Below are positions 1-9,228 of a DNA stretch of 37,599 nucleotides, in pieces. Every line of letters starts with the position of its first letter. The first letter of the stretch is position 1. The position numbers and the translations under genes were made by a program. This DNA comes from Nitratireductor aquibiodomus NL21 = JCM 21793 (lineage in GTDB: Bacteria; Pseudomonadota; Alphaproteobacteria; Rhizobiales; Rhizobiaceae), in the NCBI RefSeq assembly GCF_000615975.1, contig NZ_BAMP01000037.1, positions 1 through 37,599 of the forward strand, in the 5' to 3' direction. The notes under the pieces are model-generated. The model had not been told where the DNA came from. It did not search any database and worked only from the letters and a program-made list of their open reading frames with translations.

Positions 1-1096
1 CGCTGTGGCGTGGCGTGGCCTGCACCTGACTGTTCCGGCCTTTGGAAGGCGGCGAGCATGGCGTCGGCCCCGGAGGTGGAGGCGCGCATGCCGCTCATCT
101 CCAGCGCATGGCGGATCGCGCCGACGATCAGCCGCGCACCAGCCCCGGATCGCGAAAGCGCACATCGGCCTTGGCCGGGTGCACATTGACATCGACCAGC
201 GCCGGATCGAGCGTGATGAAGAGGGCGGCGACCGCATGCCGGTCGCGCGGCAGCGCGTCCATATAGGCGCCGCGAATGGCGCCGGTCAGAAGCTTGTCGC
301 GCACGGGCCGGCCATTCACATAGAAATATTGCAGCATCGCATTGGCGCGCGAGAATGACGGGATCGACGCATGGCCCGAAAGGGAGACGCCTTCACGCGC
401 GGCCTCGATGGGCAGCGTGTTTTCGGCAAAGTCGCGGCCCATCACCTGCGCGATGCGGCGAAGCAGCCCCTCGCCATCGGCGGGCACGGCGGCAAGCTCC
501 AGCGTGTTGCGGTCGGAGCCCGTCAGCGTGAAGCGCACATGAGGGAAGGCGAGCGCCATGCGCTTCACCACCTCGGTGATGGCGGCGGTTTCGGCACGCT
601 CGCTCTTCATGAATTTGAGCCTTGCGGGCGTGGCGAAAAAGAGGTCGCGCACCTCCACCGTCGTGCCGCGATTGGCGGCGACGGGCTTCACCGCTGAAAC
701 GCGCCCGCCCTCGACGGAAATCTCCGCCGCACTGTCGGTCCCTTCGGGCCGCGAGCGCAGCGAAAGGCGCGCCACCGAGCCGATGGAGGGCAGCGCCTCG
801 CCGCGAAAGCCGAGCGAGCGAATGTCGTGAATGTCGTCGGTGAGTTTCGACGTGCAATGGCGCGAGACGGCGAGCGGCAGCTCCTCCGGCGGCATGCCGC
901 CGCCATTGTCTGTCACGCGGATCAGCGAAAGCCCGCCACCGGCTGTCGCCACCTCGATGCGCGTCGCGCCCGCATCGAGCGCGTTTTCCACCAGTTCCTT
1001 CACCACACTCGCGGGCCGCTCGATCACCTCGCCGGCGGCGATCTGGTTGATCACGGTATCGGTGAGCTGGCGGATGGTGCGGGGGGCTGTGGTCAT
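1..1096 (-). CDS. mutL: DNA mismatch repair protein MutL, N-terminal part, frameshifted, runs off the window
   Basis: MutL is the GHKL ATPase that couples MutS mismatch recognition to downstream repair. The start chosen is the ATG at 1096, giving [11 protein letters not shown]. The ATPase signatures follow in order: [20 protein letters not shown] (motif I, with the E/N residues that bind Mg-ATP), DNGGGM (motif II) and [11 protein letters not shown] (motif III). The transducer domain ends in the family signature [15 protein letters not shown] stop at 128-130 interrupts the protein directly after this signature, but restoring one C (reading GGC CTG ATC instead of GGC TGA TCG) continues into a MutL-like stretch [12 protein letters not shown] that stays open to position 1. 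The C-terminal dimerisation domain lies outside the window. Identity is certain; whether the frameshift is real is doubtful, because one-base losses recur across the window. Confidence 0.93.
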
Positions 1097-1155
1097 GGGT
1101 GCGATTTTAGGGGGATTCGGGGGTGGGGAGAAGGGTGGGGCGGTGATGAAGGCCG

Positions 1156-1530
1156 CCTTCTCCCGACCTGTAGGGAGAAGGTGCCGGCAGGCGGATGAGG
1201 GGCGAGCGCTGGTGCTTTTCCACAGTCGCTGCATCGCCGTGCCTTCACCCTCATCCTGAGCTTGTCGAAGGGCGGGGGTGAAGGCATGCACCACGCTTGA
1301 CGCTGCCGCGCTTCATGCCGCCCTCGCCCTTCGACAAGCTCAGGATGAGGGCTGTGTCGGCCTTCACCCACCCCACACCTCGTCATCCCGGGCTTGACCC
1401 GGGACCCATTGAGAAGCGGGGCCGGGCGTCGCAGAGGGCGCAACCGCCGGAGCGGGAGCGAGACCCCGTCCGCGCCCTGCATGCTCTTCCAATGGGTCCC
1501 GGATAGCCTTCGGCTTCCGGGATGACGGGG
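1156..1530. repeat. Composite palindromic repeat, copy A
   Basis: This is a mosaic of three palindromic modules. The first is a CCTTCTCCC/GGGAGAAGG hairpin near 1156-1181. The second is a perfect 27-bp inverted repeat with arms at 1248-1274 and 1325-1351 (core CTTCGACAAGCTCAGGATGA). The third is a pair of facing CGTCATCCCGG / CCGGGATGACG ends that bracket about 150 bp and carry internal CCCATTGAGAAG and CAATGGGTCCC elements (1381-1530). The whole unit recurs at 1926-2280, and its third module recurs inverted at 5906-6052. It resembles the REP/RIME-like intergenic mosaics of Rhizobiales; no transposase is encoded. Confidence 0.85.
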
Positions 1531-1559
1531 GTGGAGATGCGGGCAGGGTCGGCTTTCCA

Positions 1560-1890
1560 TGGGGCACACCTCCGTTCCCGCACGGCTTCGCCGCCGGGGT
1601 TCGAACAGCTTCGGGAAGACGGGCGGCCAAAGCGTCGCGCGTCTAAGATAGTAATGCGACCCTCGGGCCGCCCGTCCGGCCGCTGTCCCGACTGTTGGCC
1701 GATCACTCGGGCGGGGTGCGCCCTAGCGGCTTCTCCGCAACCGGTCTTGCAACCGGCCGCCGGCCTTTCGCGGGCCCTCACAAGCCTTGAGCCACCGATG
1801 CCCAAGGGGGAGGCTGCCGCCGCCCTTCCTGATCCCCGGCTCCGGACCCGGTTCCCGACAAGGGCGATGGGCGGATTATAGGTGAGGTTT
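1560..1890 (-). other. Structured non-coding stretch, possible RNA gene on the minus strand
   Basis: This spacer between the two repeat copies is not part of either copy. Its arms at 1618-1628 and 1666-1676 are an exact 11-bp inverted repeat (GACGGGCGGCC), enclosing a second 5-bp stem (1634-1638 with 1656-1660). Two direct CCGGTTGC units lie near 1738-1760 on the minus strand. A TATAAT hexamer on the minus strand (complement of 1876-1881) could be a -10 element at its upstream edge, but no clear -35 is visible. I compared it by eye with RNase P RNA, tmRNA, SRP RNA and the cobalamin riboswitch and did not find their conserved cores. It may be an undescribed or decayed RNA, or simply another repeat. 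Confidence 0.3.
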
Positions 1891-1925
1891 TGAGGGCGGG
1901 GATAAAATTGGTGTTGTTACAGCGT

Positions 1926-2280
1926 CCTTCTCCCCGCGTGCGGGGAGAAGGGGGCGCAGGCGCTGGTGCCTTTCCACAGGCGCTGCATCACCGTGCCTTC
2001 ACCCTCATCCTGAGCTTGTCGAAGGGCGGGGTGAAGGCATGCACCACGCTTGCCGCTGCTGCGCTTCATGCCGCCCTCGCCCTTCGACAAGCTCAGGATG
2101 AGGGCTGTGTCGGCGTTCACGCGCACCGCTCCCCGTCATCCCGGACTTGACCCGGGACCCATTGAGAAACGGGGCCGGGTGCCGCAGAGGGCGCAACCGC
2201 TGGTGCGGGAGCGAGAACCGGGCCGCGCCCTGCATGGTCTTCCAATGGGTCCCGGATAGCCTGCGGCTTCCGGGATGACG
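1926..2280. repeat. Composite palindromic repeat, copy B
   Basis: This is a direct repeat of copy A with the same module order: the CCTTCTCCCC hairpin (1926-1951), the 27-bp inverted repeat with arms at 2002-2028 and 2078-2104, and the facing CGTCATCCCGG/CCGGGATGACG ends (about 2134-2280). It differs from copy A by scattered substitutions and small indels, so the duplication is not recent. It ends about 80 bp upstream of the low-GC orphan gene. Confidence 0.85.
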
Positions 2281-2359
2281 GCCTTGTCCTCGCCCGTATC
2301 CATTCTTTTCCCGGATTGGAATCAAAGGTGCATTCTGGAGCCACTGCAACTGGAAGAAT

Positions 2360-4330
2360 GTGGATCACTACATTACTTTGATAGGGCTGCAGAGATCGAT
2401 AGGGCTAAAAGTGAAAAAAGCGCAAAGCGGAATGACCCATCAGCGTCGCGCTGCCAGATACGCAGATGCCGAACTTCGAAGCCGTTTCCCACATATCGAG
2501 ACAGAAATTCTGGAGATCAGCCCCTTCGAGCACGTAATTTTTGTTCCGGCTGACCAATTGGATGCTGTGGATTTTAGAGAAACCTTTCAAAATTCGATCG
2601 CGATGGCGGCATCGAAGGTCGATCTCACAAACGATCGCCCTGATAAGTTCACTAAAATTGAGCAGGTTGACGAGAGATCATGGGGGCTTGCTCGTGATCT
2701 TCATGTCATCACGCGAAACGACATGACTATAGAAATCGAAGCGAGGTACCCAAGCTTCCCGGCCATTTTCGATTCCGAGTTTAATGATGATGGATCAATG
2801 ACGTTCTTCTACGCCGCTGATAGTCGGCACCGGGACGAACCAATCGTTGCTGATTTCATCAATTCAGTGGTGGATTACCGGAAATGCACTCTTGAGCCGC
2901 GGCAACCAAAAGTTTCATCGAACACTGCTTCGGATAGTCCTGTTCATGCCAAAGAAAGCATGGAGTACCAGCCGCTCTCCATCCGCCGAAAGCGTAGAAC
3001 GATACCAGACTTCGTTGAAGGTGCAGAACAATTCTGGTTTGCGAATGTCGGAAAAATTGCCGCTGGTGAATATGTCGAGCGAGTTTCGGAATTTCGCCAA
3101 GCGGACGGGTCAAGAGCCTATCTGAACGCTGCCATGCCAACGGTATCACTACGGCAGCTCCTTCTGCTTTTCGATGAAATTTACATGCAACCGCCCTTGG
3201 AAAATGGCGTTCGCGGTTTGCAGCAATTTTTCGCGGAAAATCACATAGCGTCAGACGATTTTATGAAGCTGGTAGAAGCTGGGCGCGTGAAGCTTGCCTT
3301 CTCACAGCTCGAAGAGCGGTCTGACTACGGTTTCGTGATGGAGGTCGCAAGCATAGATAGAGACGCAATATTGTCGCGACGAGAACTTGGGGCCATTGTC
3401 CTTAATGATATGGCGAGGATCGAGAGTGAGTTCATCCTCACCCGACCTGAAATGGCTCCCTTCGTTCAGAAGTTTATCAAGGACTTTGGTGCCGAGTTCG
3501 GCGGTGCGGAAGCGCTGTCGCAAGCAATGTTGTTTCCAAGATATGCAAAGCGAAACTGGGCGAGATGGATAGAAAAACGAGGTGCAGTCGGGATCGAACC
3601 CGGTGGTCAGGGCGGGCAGTTCGCTGAAGCATTCAAGAAGGTTCACGATAAGGACTATAGTCTAGAGGCTTGGCACTTTGGAACAGGGGTTCACATAGCG
3701 CAGGCCCTTGGAGCAATCTATATCCCTCAAACACCACATGATTCATTCGTAGGTAGCTGGATTGATCCTGCGAGACTGATGGCTAATCGTCTGTCGTTCT
3801 TCAGAAATTTCAACACACGGTTCGCTGCATCTTGGGCCGAAACTGAACGGAACAAATTCCAACCCGATGCAGTAATAAGGCCGATCGAGCTTTTTCATTT
3901 TCCGGATGACGATATCATACCAATATCGGAGATCATCGAGGTGACCAAGAGGCCTTCCGTGCGCCGAAAAGGACTTACGCTTTACTCGAGAATCGCCGAG
4001 CTTCCTCCTGATATGAGAGAAGAGGAGATAAAAAGACTTCGAGTGCAGCAGTACGAGCGCTTAGGTCGAGCCCGGATATTGGATAAATCGCATATGTGTG
4101 TTTCCGTTGGTGCCGATCTCACCATGTTCGCTCTTGGTAGCTCGATTCCACCCTTCTTCTCCGGCCTCTGTTTCATCACTGAAATTGCTCGTAGGATTTT
4201 CAAGACAGAAAAGATGAATCGGATATTGGATCACTTCGCAGCGGACTTGAACGCTCAACTGGGGCGGAACGAGGACGTGGATTTCTTGGCCAAGACTTCG
4301 GGGGTCGCCAAGCTTGTTTCGAAAGGGTGA
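2360..4330 (+). CDS. Hypothetical protein, 656 aa, low-GC orphan
   Basis: I do not recognise this protein. A GTG start at 2360 is supported by a GGAAGA ribosome-binding site at 2352-2357; an in-frame ATG near 2432 is an alternative. The product is soluble-looking, rich in charged and aromatic residues, without a signal peptide. A moderately hydrophobic stretch (about residues 590-615, MFALGSSIPPFFSGLCFITE) is the only possible membrane-associated segment. A basic patch RRKRR lies near residue 210. There are no visible Walker, nuclease, HTH or protease motifs. Base composition and codon use (many A/T-ending codons) differ sharply from all neighbours, and the gene is flanked by repeats on both sides and has no co-directional partner within 250 bp. 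This suggests horizontal acquisition. A defence or stress function is possible but not supported by any motif. Confidence 0.8.
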   Translation: MDHYITLIGLQRSIGLKVKKAQSGMTHQRRAARYADAELRSRFPHIETEILEISPFEHVIFVPADQLDAVDFRETFQNSIAMAASKVDLTNDRPDKFTKIEQVDERSWGLARDLHVITRNDMTIEIEARYPSFPAIFDSEFNDDGSMTFFYAADSRHRDEPIVADFINSVVDYRKCTLEPRQPKVSSNTASDSPVHAKESMEYQPLSIRRKRRTIPDFVEGAEQFWFANVGKIAAGEYVERVSEFRQADGSRAYLNAAMPTVSLRQLLLLFDEIYMQPPLENGVRGLQQFFAENHIASDDFMKLVEAGRVKLAFSQLEERSDYGFVMEVASIDRDAILSRRELGAIVLNDMARIESEFILTRPEMAPFVQKFIKDFGAEFGGAEALSQAMLFPRYAKRNWARWIEKRGAVGIEPGGQGGQFAEAFKKVHDKDYSLEAWHFGTGVHIAQALGAIYIPQTPHDSFVGSWIDPARLMANRLSFFRNFNTRFAASWAETERNKFQPDAVIRPIELFHFPDDDIIPISEIIEVTKRPSVRRKGLTLYSRIAELPPDMREEEIKRLRVQQYERLGRARILDKSHMCVSVGADLTMFALGSSIPPFFSGLCFITEIARRIFKTEKMNRILDHFAADLNAQLGRNEDVDFLAKTSGVAKLVSKG

Positions 4331-4601
4331 TACCTTGTCAGATATGTCTGACCACGTCGATCGTACAGTTCACCCCCATCCATCCCCTCACGTCACAATC
4401 CCCTTCCAAAAAATCATTTTAAGCTTGAAGCAATCTCGCATAGGATGCTGTATGCTCCGCTCAGGCGTCAGGAGTGCAAGCGCCCTTGCGGCGCGCAAGG
4501 CACCCTCTGACTATTGGTTTTTCCGCATTTGCGCGGAGGTCAGGTGAGACCATCTGGCTGCAGACGGCTTGAAAGAGCGCAACCGCATCAGGAAGGCATG
4601 A

Positions 4602-5819
4602 ATGACTATGGAAGCACAGAAATCCGCGGCGAAATCGTCCAAATCGACGTTCGTGTGGGACGATCCCTTTCTCATGGAAGAGCAGCTCACCGATGAAGAG
4701 CGCATGATCCGCGATGCGGCTGCCGCCTTCGCCGCCGACAAGCTCAGCCCCCGCATCGAGCATGCATACATGAACGAGGAAACCGACCCGGAAATCTTCC
4801 GCGAGATGGGCGCGGCGGGGCTTTTGGGCGTGACGGTGCCGGAGGAATATGGCGGCGTGGGGGCCGGCTATGTGTCCTACGGGCTGGTGGCGCGCGAGGT
4901 GGAGCGCATCGATTCGGGCTATCGCTCCATGATGAGCGTGCAGTCCTCGCTGGTGATGTATCCGATCCATGCCTATGGCTCGGAAGAACAGCGCAGGAAA
5001 TATCTGCCGAAACTGGCGTCGGGCGAATGGATCGGCTGTTTCGGCCTGACCGAGCCGGATGCGGGCTCCGACCCCGGCGGCATGAAGACGCGCGCCGACA
5101 AGATCGACGGCGGTTACAGGCTCACCGGCTCGAAAATGTGGATCTCCAATTCGCCCATTGCCGATGTGTTCGTGGTGTGGGCGAAATCGGCGGCCCATGG
5201 CGGCAAGATCCGCGGTTTCGTGCTGGAAAAGGGCATGAAGGGGCTTTCGGCGCCGAAGATCGGCGGCAAGCTTTCGCTGCGCGCCTCGATCACCGGCGAG
5301 ATCGTGATGGACGGCGTGGACGTGGGCGAGGATGCGCTTTTGCCCAATGCGGAAGGGCTTGGCGGGCCGTTCGGCTGTTTGAACCGCGCGCGCTATGGCA
5401 TTTCCTGGGGCGCGATGGGCGCGGCGGAAGATTGCTGGCACCGGGCGCGGCAATATGGGCTCGACCGCAAGCAGTTCGACAAGCCGCTGGCGCAGACGCA
5501 GCTTTTTCAGAAGAAGCTCGCCGACATGCAGACGGAAATCGCGCTTGGGCTTCAGGGGAGCTTGCGGGTTGGCCGGCTGTTTGACGAGGGCAAGATGGCG
5601 CCGGAGATGATCTCGGTCGTCAAGCGCAACAATTGCGGCAAGGCGCTGGACATTGCACGGCAGGCCCGCGACATGCATGGCGGCAATGGCATCCAGATCG
5701 AGTATCACGTGATGCGCCATGCGCAGAACCTGGAAACGGTGAACACCTATGAGGGCACGCATGACGTTCACGCGCTGATCCTCGGCCGCGCGCAGACGGG
5801 GCTGCAGGCGTTTTTCTGA
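4602..5819 (+). CDS. gcdH: Glutaryl-CoA dehydrogenase
   Basis: This FAD-dependent acyl-CoA dehydrogenase oxidises and decarboxylates glutaryl-CoA to crotonyl-CoA in lysine, tryptophan and aromatic catabolism, passing electrons to ETF. It has 405 aa, the usual length. The specificity signature [18 protein letters not shown], carrying the arginine that binds the glutaryl carboxylate, separates GCDH from other acyl-CoA dehydrogenases. FAD/substrate motifs follow ([16 protein letters not shown] and [16 protein letters not shown]), and the catalytic base is the Glu of [16 protein letters not shown] near residue 385. The ATG at 4602 has a GGAAGG site at 4591-4596. It stands alone: the 271-bp upstream gap holds only a short CCTTGCG/CGCAAGG hairpin (4484-4500), and repeats follow downstream. 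Confidence 0.95.
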   Translation: MTMEAQKSAAKSSKSTFVWDDPFLMEEQLTDEERMIRDAAAAFAADKLSPRIEHAYMNEETDPEIFREMGAAGLLGVTVPEEYGGVGAGYVSYGLVAREVERIDSGYRSMMSVQSSLVMYPIHAYGSEEQRRKYLPKLASGEWIGCFGLTEPDAGSDPGGMKTRADKIDGGYRLTGSKMWISNSPIADVFVVWAKSAAHGGKIRGFVLEKGMKGLSAPKIGGKLSLRASITGEIVMDGVDVGEDALLPNAEGLGGPFGCLNRARYGISWGAMGAAEDCWHRARQYGLDRKQFDKPLAQTQLFQKKLADMQTEIALGLQGSLRVGRLFDEGKMAPEMISVVKRNNCGKALDIARQARDMHGGNGIQIEYHVMRHAQNLETVNTYEGTHDVHALILGRAQTGLQAFF

Positions 5820-6150
5820 TCGGGTGAGCGTGCGCGTTTCGCGCTGGTGACTTGAGAAGGGGCGGGTGCTGCGGCGCCTGCCTCTTTTATTTGCCTCCAC
5901 TTCCGCGTCATCCCGGAAGCCGAAGGCTATGCGGGACCCATTGGCAGAACGTGTGAGGGCACGGCCCGGTTTTCACTTTGCACAACGCTGTGAGCCCTCT
6001 GCGGGGCGCGGCCGTGCTTCTCAATGGGTCCCGGGTCAAGCCCGGGATGACGTGGGTGGAGAGGAGCGTTGCAGAAAAGCAGGTGGTCGAAAGCGGCGGC
6101 ACTCTGTAGTAGAGGAGGGAAAGCCTGTTCCCGTTCGATCCGAGGTGTTC
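5820..6150. repeat. gcdH-kbl intergenic region with inverted third module of the composite repeat
   Basis: Positions 5906-6052 repeat the third module of copies A and B in the opposite orientation: they open with CGTCATCCCGGAAGCCGAAG, contain CCCATTGGCAGAA and CTCAATGGGTCCCGG, and close with CCCGGGATGACG. The ends are perfect inverted copies, so the unit can fold on itself. The interior has diverged from copies A and B. The rest of the gap contains the kbl leader with a GAGGTG site at 6142-6147; no gene is visible. Confidence 0.8.
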
Positions 6151-7338
6151 ATGACCGCGTCCTTTCTTTCCCATCTGCGCTTGGAACTCGATGGCCTGAA
6201 GGAGGCGGGGCTTTACAAGTCCGAGCGGGTCATCACCTCCATGCAGTCGGCCGAAATCGAGAGCGGCGGGCAGAGGGTGCTGAATTTCTGCGCCAACAAT
6301 TATCTGGGCCTTGCCGACAATGAGGAGCTGCGCGAGGCGGCGAAGGCGGCGCTTGACCGCTATGGTTACGGCATGGCCTCGGTGCGCTTCATCTGCGGCA
6401 CGCAGGAAGAGCACAAGGAGCTGGAAGCGAAGATTTCCGGCTTTCTGGGCTATGAGGACACGATCCTTTATTCCTCCTGCTTCGATGCCAATGCGGGCCT
6501 GTTCGAGACGCTGCTCGGGCCGGATGATGCGATCATTTCGGATGCGCTCAACCATGCGTCGATCATCGATGGGGTGCGGCTGTGCAAGGCGCAGCGTCAT
6601 CGCTACGCCAACAATGACATGGGCGCGCTGGAGGAATGTCTGAAGCGGGCCGAGGGCGCGCGCTTCCGGCTGATCGCCACGGATGGCGTGTTTTCCATGG
6701 ATGGCATCATCGCCAATCTGGGCGCGGTCTGCGATCTGGCGGAAAAATACGACGCGATGGTGATGGTGGATGACAGCCATGCGGTCGGTTTCGTGGGTGA
6801 AAACGGGCGCGGCACGCCGGAGCATTGCGGCGTGGAAGGCCGGGTCGACATCATGACGGGCACGCTGGGCAAGGCGCTGGGCGGGGCTTCGGGCGGCTAT
6901 ACGTGTGGCAAGGGCGAAGTGGTCGACTGGCTGCGCCAGCGCTCGCGGCCTTATCTCTTTTCGAACACGCTGGCCCCGGTGATCGCGGCGGCCTCGCTCA
7001 AGGTTTTCGACATGGTGGCGGGCGGGGCCGGCCTGCGCCAGAAGCTCTATGACAATGCGGCGCGCTTCCGCGCCGGCATGGAAAAGCAGGGGTTCACGCT
7101 TGCGGGCGCTGACCACCCGATCATCCCGGTGATGCTGGGCGATGCAGCGCTTGCCGAGAAGATGGCATCGCGGCTTCTGGAGGAGGGCATCTATGTGATC
7201 GGCTTCTCCTTCCCCGTGGTGCCGAAGGGGGCTGCCCGTATCCGCACGCAGATGTCTGCCGCGCACTCGGCCGCAGATATTGATCGCGCGGTGGAGGCGT
7301 TTGGAAAGATCGGGCGTGAGCTTGGGGTGATCGCTTAG
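6151..7338 (+). CDS. kbl: 2-amino-3-ketobutyrate CoA ligase (glycine C-acetyltransferase)
   Basis: This PLP enzyme cleaves 2-amino-3-oxobutyrate with CoA to glycine and acetyl-CoA, the second step of the threonine dehydrogenase pathway. The product is 395 aa, the standard length for the alpha-oxoamine synthase family. The N-terminus has [13 protein letters not shown], followed by the cofactor-binding [18 protein letters not shown] and the PLP lysine in [15 protein letters not shown] (about residue 244). Although the frame is open upstream to 5866, that part lies in repeat DNA. The ATG at 6151 is preferred because it has a GAGGTG site and matches the E. coli protein start. tdh follows 177 bp downstream on the same strand, giving the usual kbl-tdh pair. 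Confidence 0.96.
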   Translation: MTASFLSHLRLELDGLKEAGLYKSERVITSMQSAEIESGGQRVLNFCANNYLGLADNEELREAAKAALDRYGYGMASVRFICGTQEEHKELEAKISGFLGYEDTILYSSCFDANAGLFETLLGPDDAIISDALNHASIIDGVRLCKAQRHRYANNDMGALEECLKRAEGARFRLIATDGVFSMDGIIANLGAVCDLAEKYDAMVMVDDSHAVGFVGENGRGTPEHCGVEGRVDIMTGTLGKALGGASGGYTCGKGEVVDWLRQRSRPYLFSNTLAPVIAAASLKVFDMVAGGAGLRQKLYDNAARFRAGMEKQGFTLAGADHPIIPVMLGDAALAEKMASRLLEEGIYVIGFSFPVVPKGAARIRTQMSAAHSAADIDRAVEAFGKIGRELGVIA

Positions 7339-7515
7339 AGCGTTTTAAATGTAGGCGCAGGCCCCTCATCCGCTTGCCGGCACCTTCTCCCCGCAGGCGG
7401 GGAGAAGGAAGATGGCCGCAACGTGGGTGCTTCTCTCTTCTGGCAAGCAGGGAGAGGGTGAGGGGCGGTGGCCACGCCAATTGCTGCAAATATCGCTTTG
7501 GAAGGATAGTCGACG
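7339..7515. repeat. Palindromic repeat in the kbl-tdh gap
   Basis: A perfect hairpin, CCTTCTCCCCGC-AG-GCGGGGAGAAGG, lies at 7383-7408 with flanks (CCCCTCATCCGCTTGCCGGC) that match, inverted, the segment at about 1181-1203. A second, related GGGAGAGGGTGAGGGG arm follows near 7450-7467. It belongs to the same family as the first module of composite copies A and B. It lacks a T-run, so a role as terminator is unlikely; as the pair is normally co-transcribed, the hairpin may affect mRNA stability between kbl and tdh. Confidence 0.75.
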
Positions 7516-8550
7516 ATGTCCAACATGATGAAGGCGCTCGTTAAATCCAGACCCGAGGAGGGGCTTTGGATGGAGCGTGTTCCCGTGCCCGAGATCGGGC
7601 CGAACGACGTGCTCATCAAGGTGCGCAAGACGGCGATCTGCGGCACGGACGTGCATATCTGGAACTGGGACGAGTGGGCGCAGAACACCGTGCCGGTGCC
7701 GCTGGTGACGGGCCATGAATTCGTCGGCGAGGTGACGGAGGTCGGCTCGGCGGTGACGGAATACAAGCCCGGCCAGCGGGTTTCCGGCGAGGGGCACATC
7801 GTGTGCGGCCATTGCCGCAACTGCCGGGCGGGACGCGGGCATCTGTGCCACAACACGCTGGGCGTGGGCGTTCACCGCGCCGGCGCGTTCGCCGAGTTCA
7901 TCGCGCTGCCGCAGCACAATGTGGTGCCGATCCCCGACAATATTCCCGATGAGATCGCGGCGATCTTCGATCCGCTCGGCAATGCGGTGCACACCGCGCT
8001 TTCCTTCGATTTGGTGGGTGAGGACGTGCTGGTGACGGGTGCCGGCCCCATCGGCATCATGGGCGCGCTGGTGGCGCAGGCCGTGGGGGCGCGCAAGGTG
8101 GTCATCACCGACATCAATCCGGGCCGGCTGGAGCTCGCCCGGAAGCTTGGTGTGCAGCACACGATGAACGCGGCGGAAGAAACGCTGCCGGAGGTGATGC
8201 GCCAGCTCGGCATGACGGAAGGCTTTGATGTGGGGCTTGAAATGTCGGGGGCGGCTCCGGCCTTCCGCGACATGATCGACGTGATGAACAATGGCGGCAA
8301 GATCGCCATTCTGGGCATTGCGCCGGCGGGTTTCGAGATCGACTGGAACAAGGTCATCTTCAAGATGCTGCATCTGAAGGGCATTTACGGGCGCGAGATG
8401 TTCGAGACCTGGTACAAGATGATCGCGCTGGTTCAGACGCGGCTCGACGTGCGCGACCTGATCACCCACCGCATCGAGGTCGACGATTTCCGGGACGGTT
8501 TCGATGCGATGCGCACCGGCAAGGCCGGCAAGGTGGTGATGAGCTGGTAG
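7516..8550 (+). CDS. tdh: L-threonine 3-dehydrogenase
   Basis: This zinc-dependent medium-chain dehydrogenase oxidises L-threonine to 2-amino-3-oxobutyrate with NAD+, supplying the substrate of Kbl. It has 344 aa. Visible motifs in order: catalytic zinc Cys in [17 protein letters not shown] (about residue 40), GHEFVGEV with the second zinc ligand, four structural-zinc cysteines in [15 protein letters not shown] (about residues 98-112), and the Rossmann glycines [20 protein letters not shown] (about residue 175). The start at 7516 gives [10 protein letters not shown]; the internal ATG at 7528 (MKALVKS) is possible and closer to the family consensus. It ends four bases from the convergent toxin gene. 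Confidence 0.95.
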   Translation: MSNMMKALVKSRPEEGLWMERVPVPEIGPNDVLIKVRKTAICGTDVHIWNWDEWAQNTVPVPLVTGHEFVGEVTEVGSAVTEYKPGQRVSGEGHIVCGHCRNCRAGRGHLCHNTLGVGVHRAGAFAEFIALPQHNVVPIPDNIPDEIAAIFDPLGNAVHTALSFDLVGEDVLVTGAGPIGIMGALVAQAVGARKVVITDINPGRLELARKLGVQHTMNAAEETLPEVMRQLGMTEGFDVGLEMSGAAPAFRDMIDVMNNGGKIAILGIAPAGFEIDWNKVIFKMLHLKGIYGREMFETWYKMIALVQTRLDVRDLITHRIEVDDFRDGFDAMRTGKAGKVVMSW

Positions 8551-8554
8551 CCGC

Positions 8555-8962
8555 TTACGAGGCGAACAGGGGGATCGTTTCGGCGATCGCCGCTTGTGCC
8601 AGCCTGCGGTCGAGCGTCGCCAGCGGCACGGCATTGCGCCGCGCTATCTCCAGATAGGAGGCGTCATAGACCGTCAGTCCGTGCGCGCGGCTGAGGCGTA
8701 GCATGTCCGCAGGGTCGATGTCGTCATCGACGAGGATGGGATGGTCGTAAAGCGCATCGAGGATGGTCTGTGTGATGGCCGGCGTGTGTCGTTTTCGGCG
8801 CTCGCACATGACAAGCAGGTTGCATATCTCGAACCACCAGATCGGCGGCACGATGGCCTGTGAGGTGAGAAGGCTTTCCTGCACGACCAGGGCCAGATCA
8901 TGATCCTCGTCGGGCAGAAGCCAGGCGGCGGTGATCGACGTGTCGAGCACGAACCGCGTCAA
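8555..8962 (-). CDS. VapC-type PIN-domain toxin
   Basis: This is a 135-aa PIN-domain ribonuclease expected to cleave RNA (VapC enzymes typically cut tRNA or rRNA) when not bound by antitoxin. The acidic active site is complete: Asp7 in VLDTS, Glu45 in WWFEICNLL, Asp100 in VYDASYLEIA and Asp118 in TLDRRLAQAA. Its ATG overlaps the stop of the antitoxin gene by four bases (8959-8962), so the two are translationally coupled. The order antitoxin-toxin and the length are typical. The target cannot be read from the sequence. It converges on tdh with four bases between them. Confidence 0.92.
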   Translation of the reverse strand: MTRFVLDTSITAAWLLPDEDHDLALVVQESLLTSQAIVPPIWWFEICNLLVMCERRKRHTPAITQTILDALYDHPILVDDDIDPADMLRLSRAHGLTVYDASYLEIARRNAVPLATLDRRLAQAAIAETIPLFAS

Positions 8963-9228
8963 TAGCGGTGACCCTCATGTTTCCACGCAAGCATGTCGTC
9001 CAGTGACGTCGCGGTTTTGGGAAGGGTATCGCGCAGGGAGCGCAGCTTCCGGACCGCATTGTCAGCGCGTGTCTGCGTAGCCGTCTCGATCTGATCGGGG
9101 ACAATGCGCGCCACCGTCTTGCCGTGACGTGTGATGAGTATGGTCTCGCCCCGCTCCACATCACCAAGAAGGGCCGCGAATCGGGACTTTGCTTCTGTTG
9201 CAGTCAGTGTTTTCATCTCGATGGTCAT
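8959..9228 (-). CDS. Antitoxin of the Phd/YefM family partnering the PIN toxin
   Basis: This 89-aa protein starts with the Phd/YefM signature: TLTATEAKSRFAALLGDVERGETILITRHGKTVARIVP. The N-terminal half forms the DNA-binding dimer and the C-terminal half should wrap around the PIN toxin. Its start is the ATG at 9228; an internal ATG at 9216 (MKTLTATEAKS) is an alternative. A palindrome just upstream (9235-9249) is a likely autoregulatory operator. Pairing of Phd-type antitoxins with PIN toxins is common in alphaproteobacteria, so the pair is best called vapBC-like. Confidence 0.9.
   Translation of the reverse strand: MTIEMKTLTATEAKSRFAALLGDVERGETILITRHGKTVARIVPDQIETATQTRADNAVRKLRSLRDTLPKTATSLDDMLAWKHEGHRY

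Larger units (their letters stand above)
1097..2359. other. Repeat-rich non-coding tract between mutL and the orphan gene
   Basis: No convincing gene is present in these 1.26 kb. Open frames exist on both strands but follow the repeats and carry no recognisable domain. The tract consists of a mutL leader, composite repeat copy A (1156-1530), a structured spacer (about 1560-1890), composite repeat copy B (1926-2280), and a short more AT-rich lead-in to the gene at 2360. Confidence 0.75.

Noticed and set aside
1591..1610. tRNA-like GGTTCGAAC in the spacer
   Set aside because: The flanking bases do not form a T-stem, and no D-arm, anticodon arm or acceptor stem can be placed.
1297..1881. Short open frames in the repeat tract
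   Set aside because: They coincide with repeat modules or the structured spacer and recur with the repeat copies; no protein family is recognisable.
1560..1890. RNase P RNA, tmRNA, SRP RNA or cobalamin riboswitch
   Set aside because: By eye none of the conserved cores is present: no GAGGAAAGTCCGG, no tag reading frame, no GGTCAGGTCCGGAAGG, no B12 box.
4461..5900. Long open frame antisense to gcdH
   Set aside because: It mirrors the codon structure of gcdH, has low-complexity His/Arg/Ala-rich translation and no domain; high GC makes such frames common.
5908..8634. Long antisense frames over kbl and tdh
   Set aside because: Both follow the intact, clearly identified plus-strand genes and have no recognisable features.
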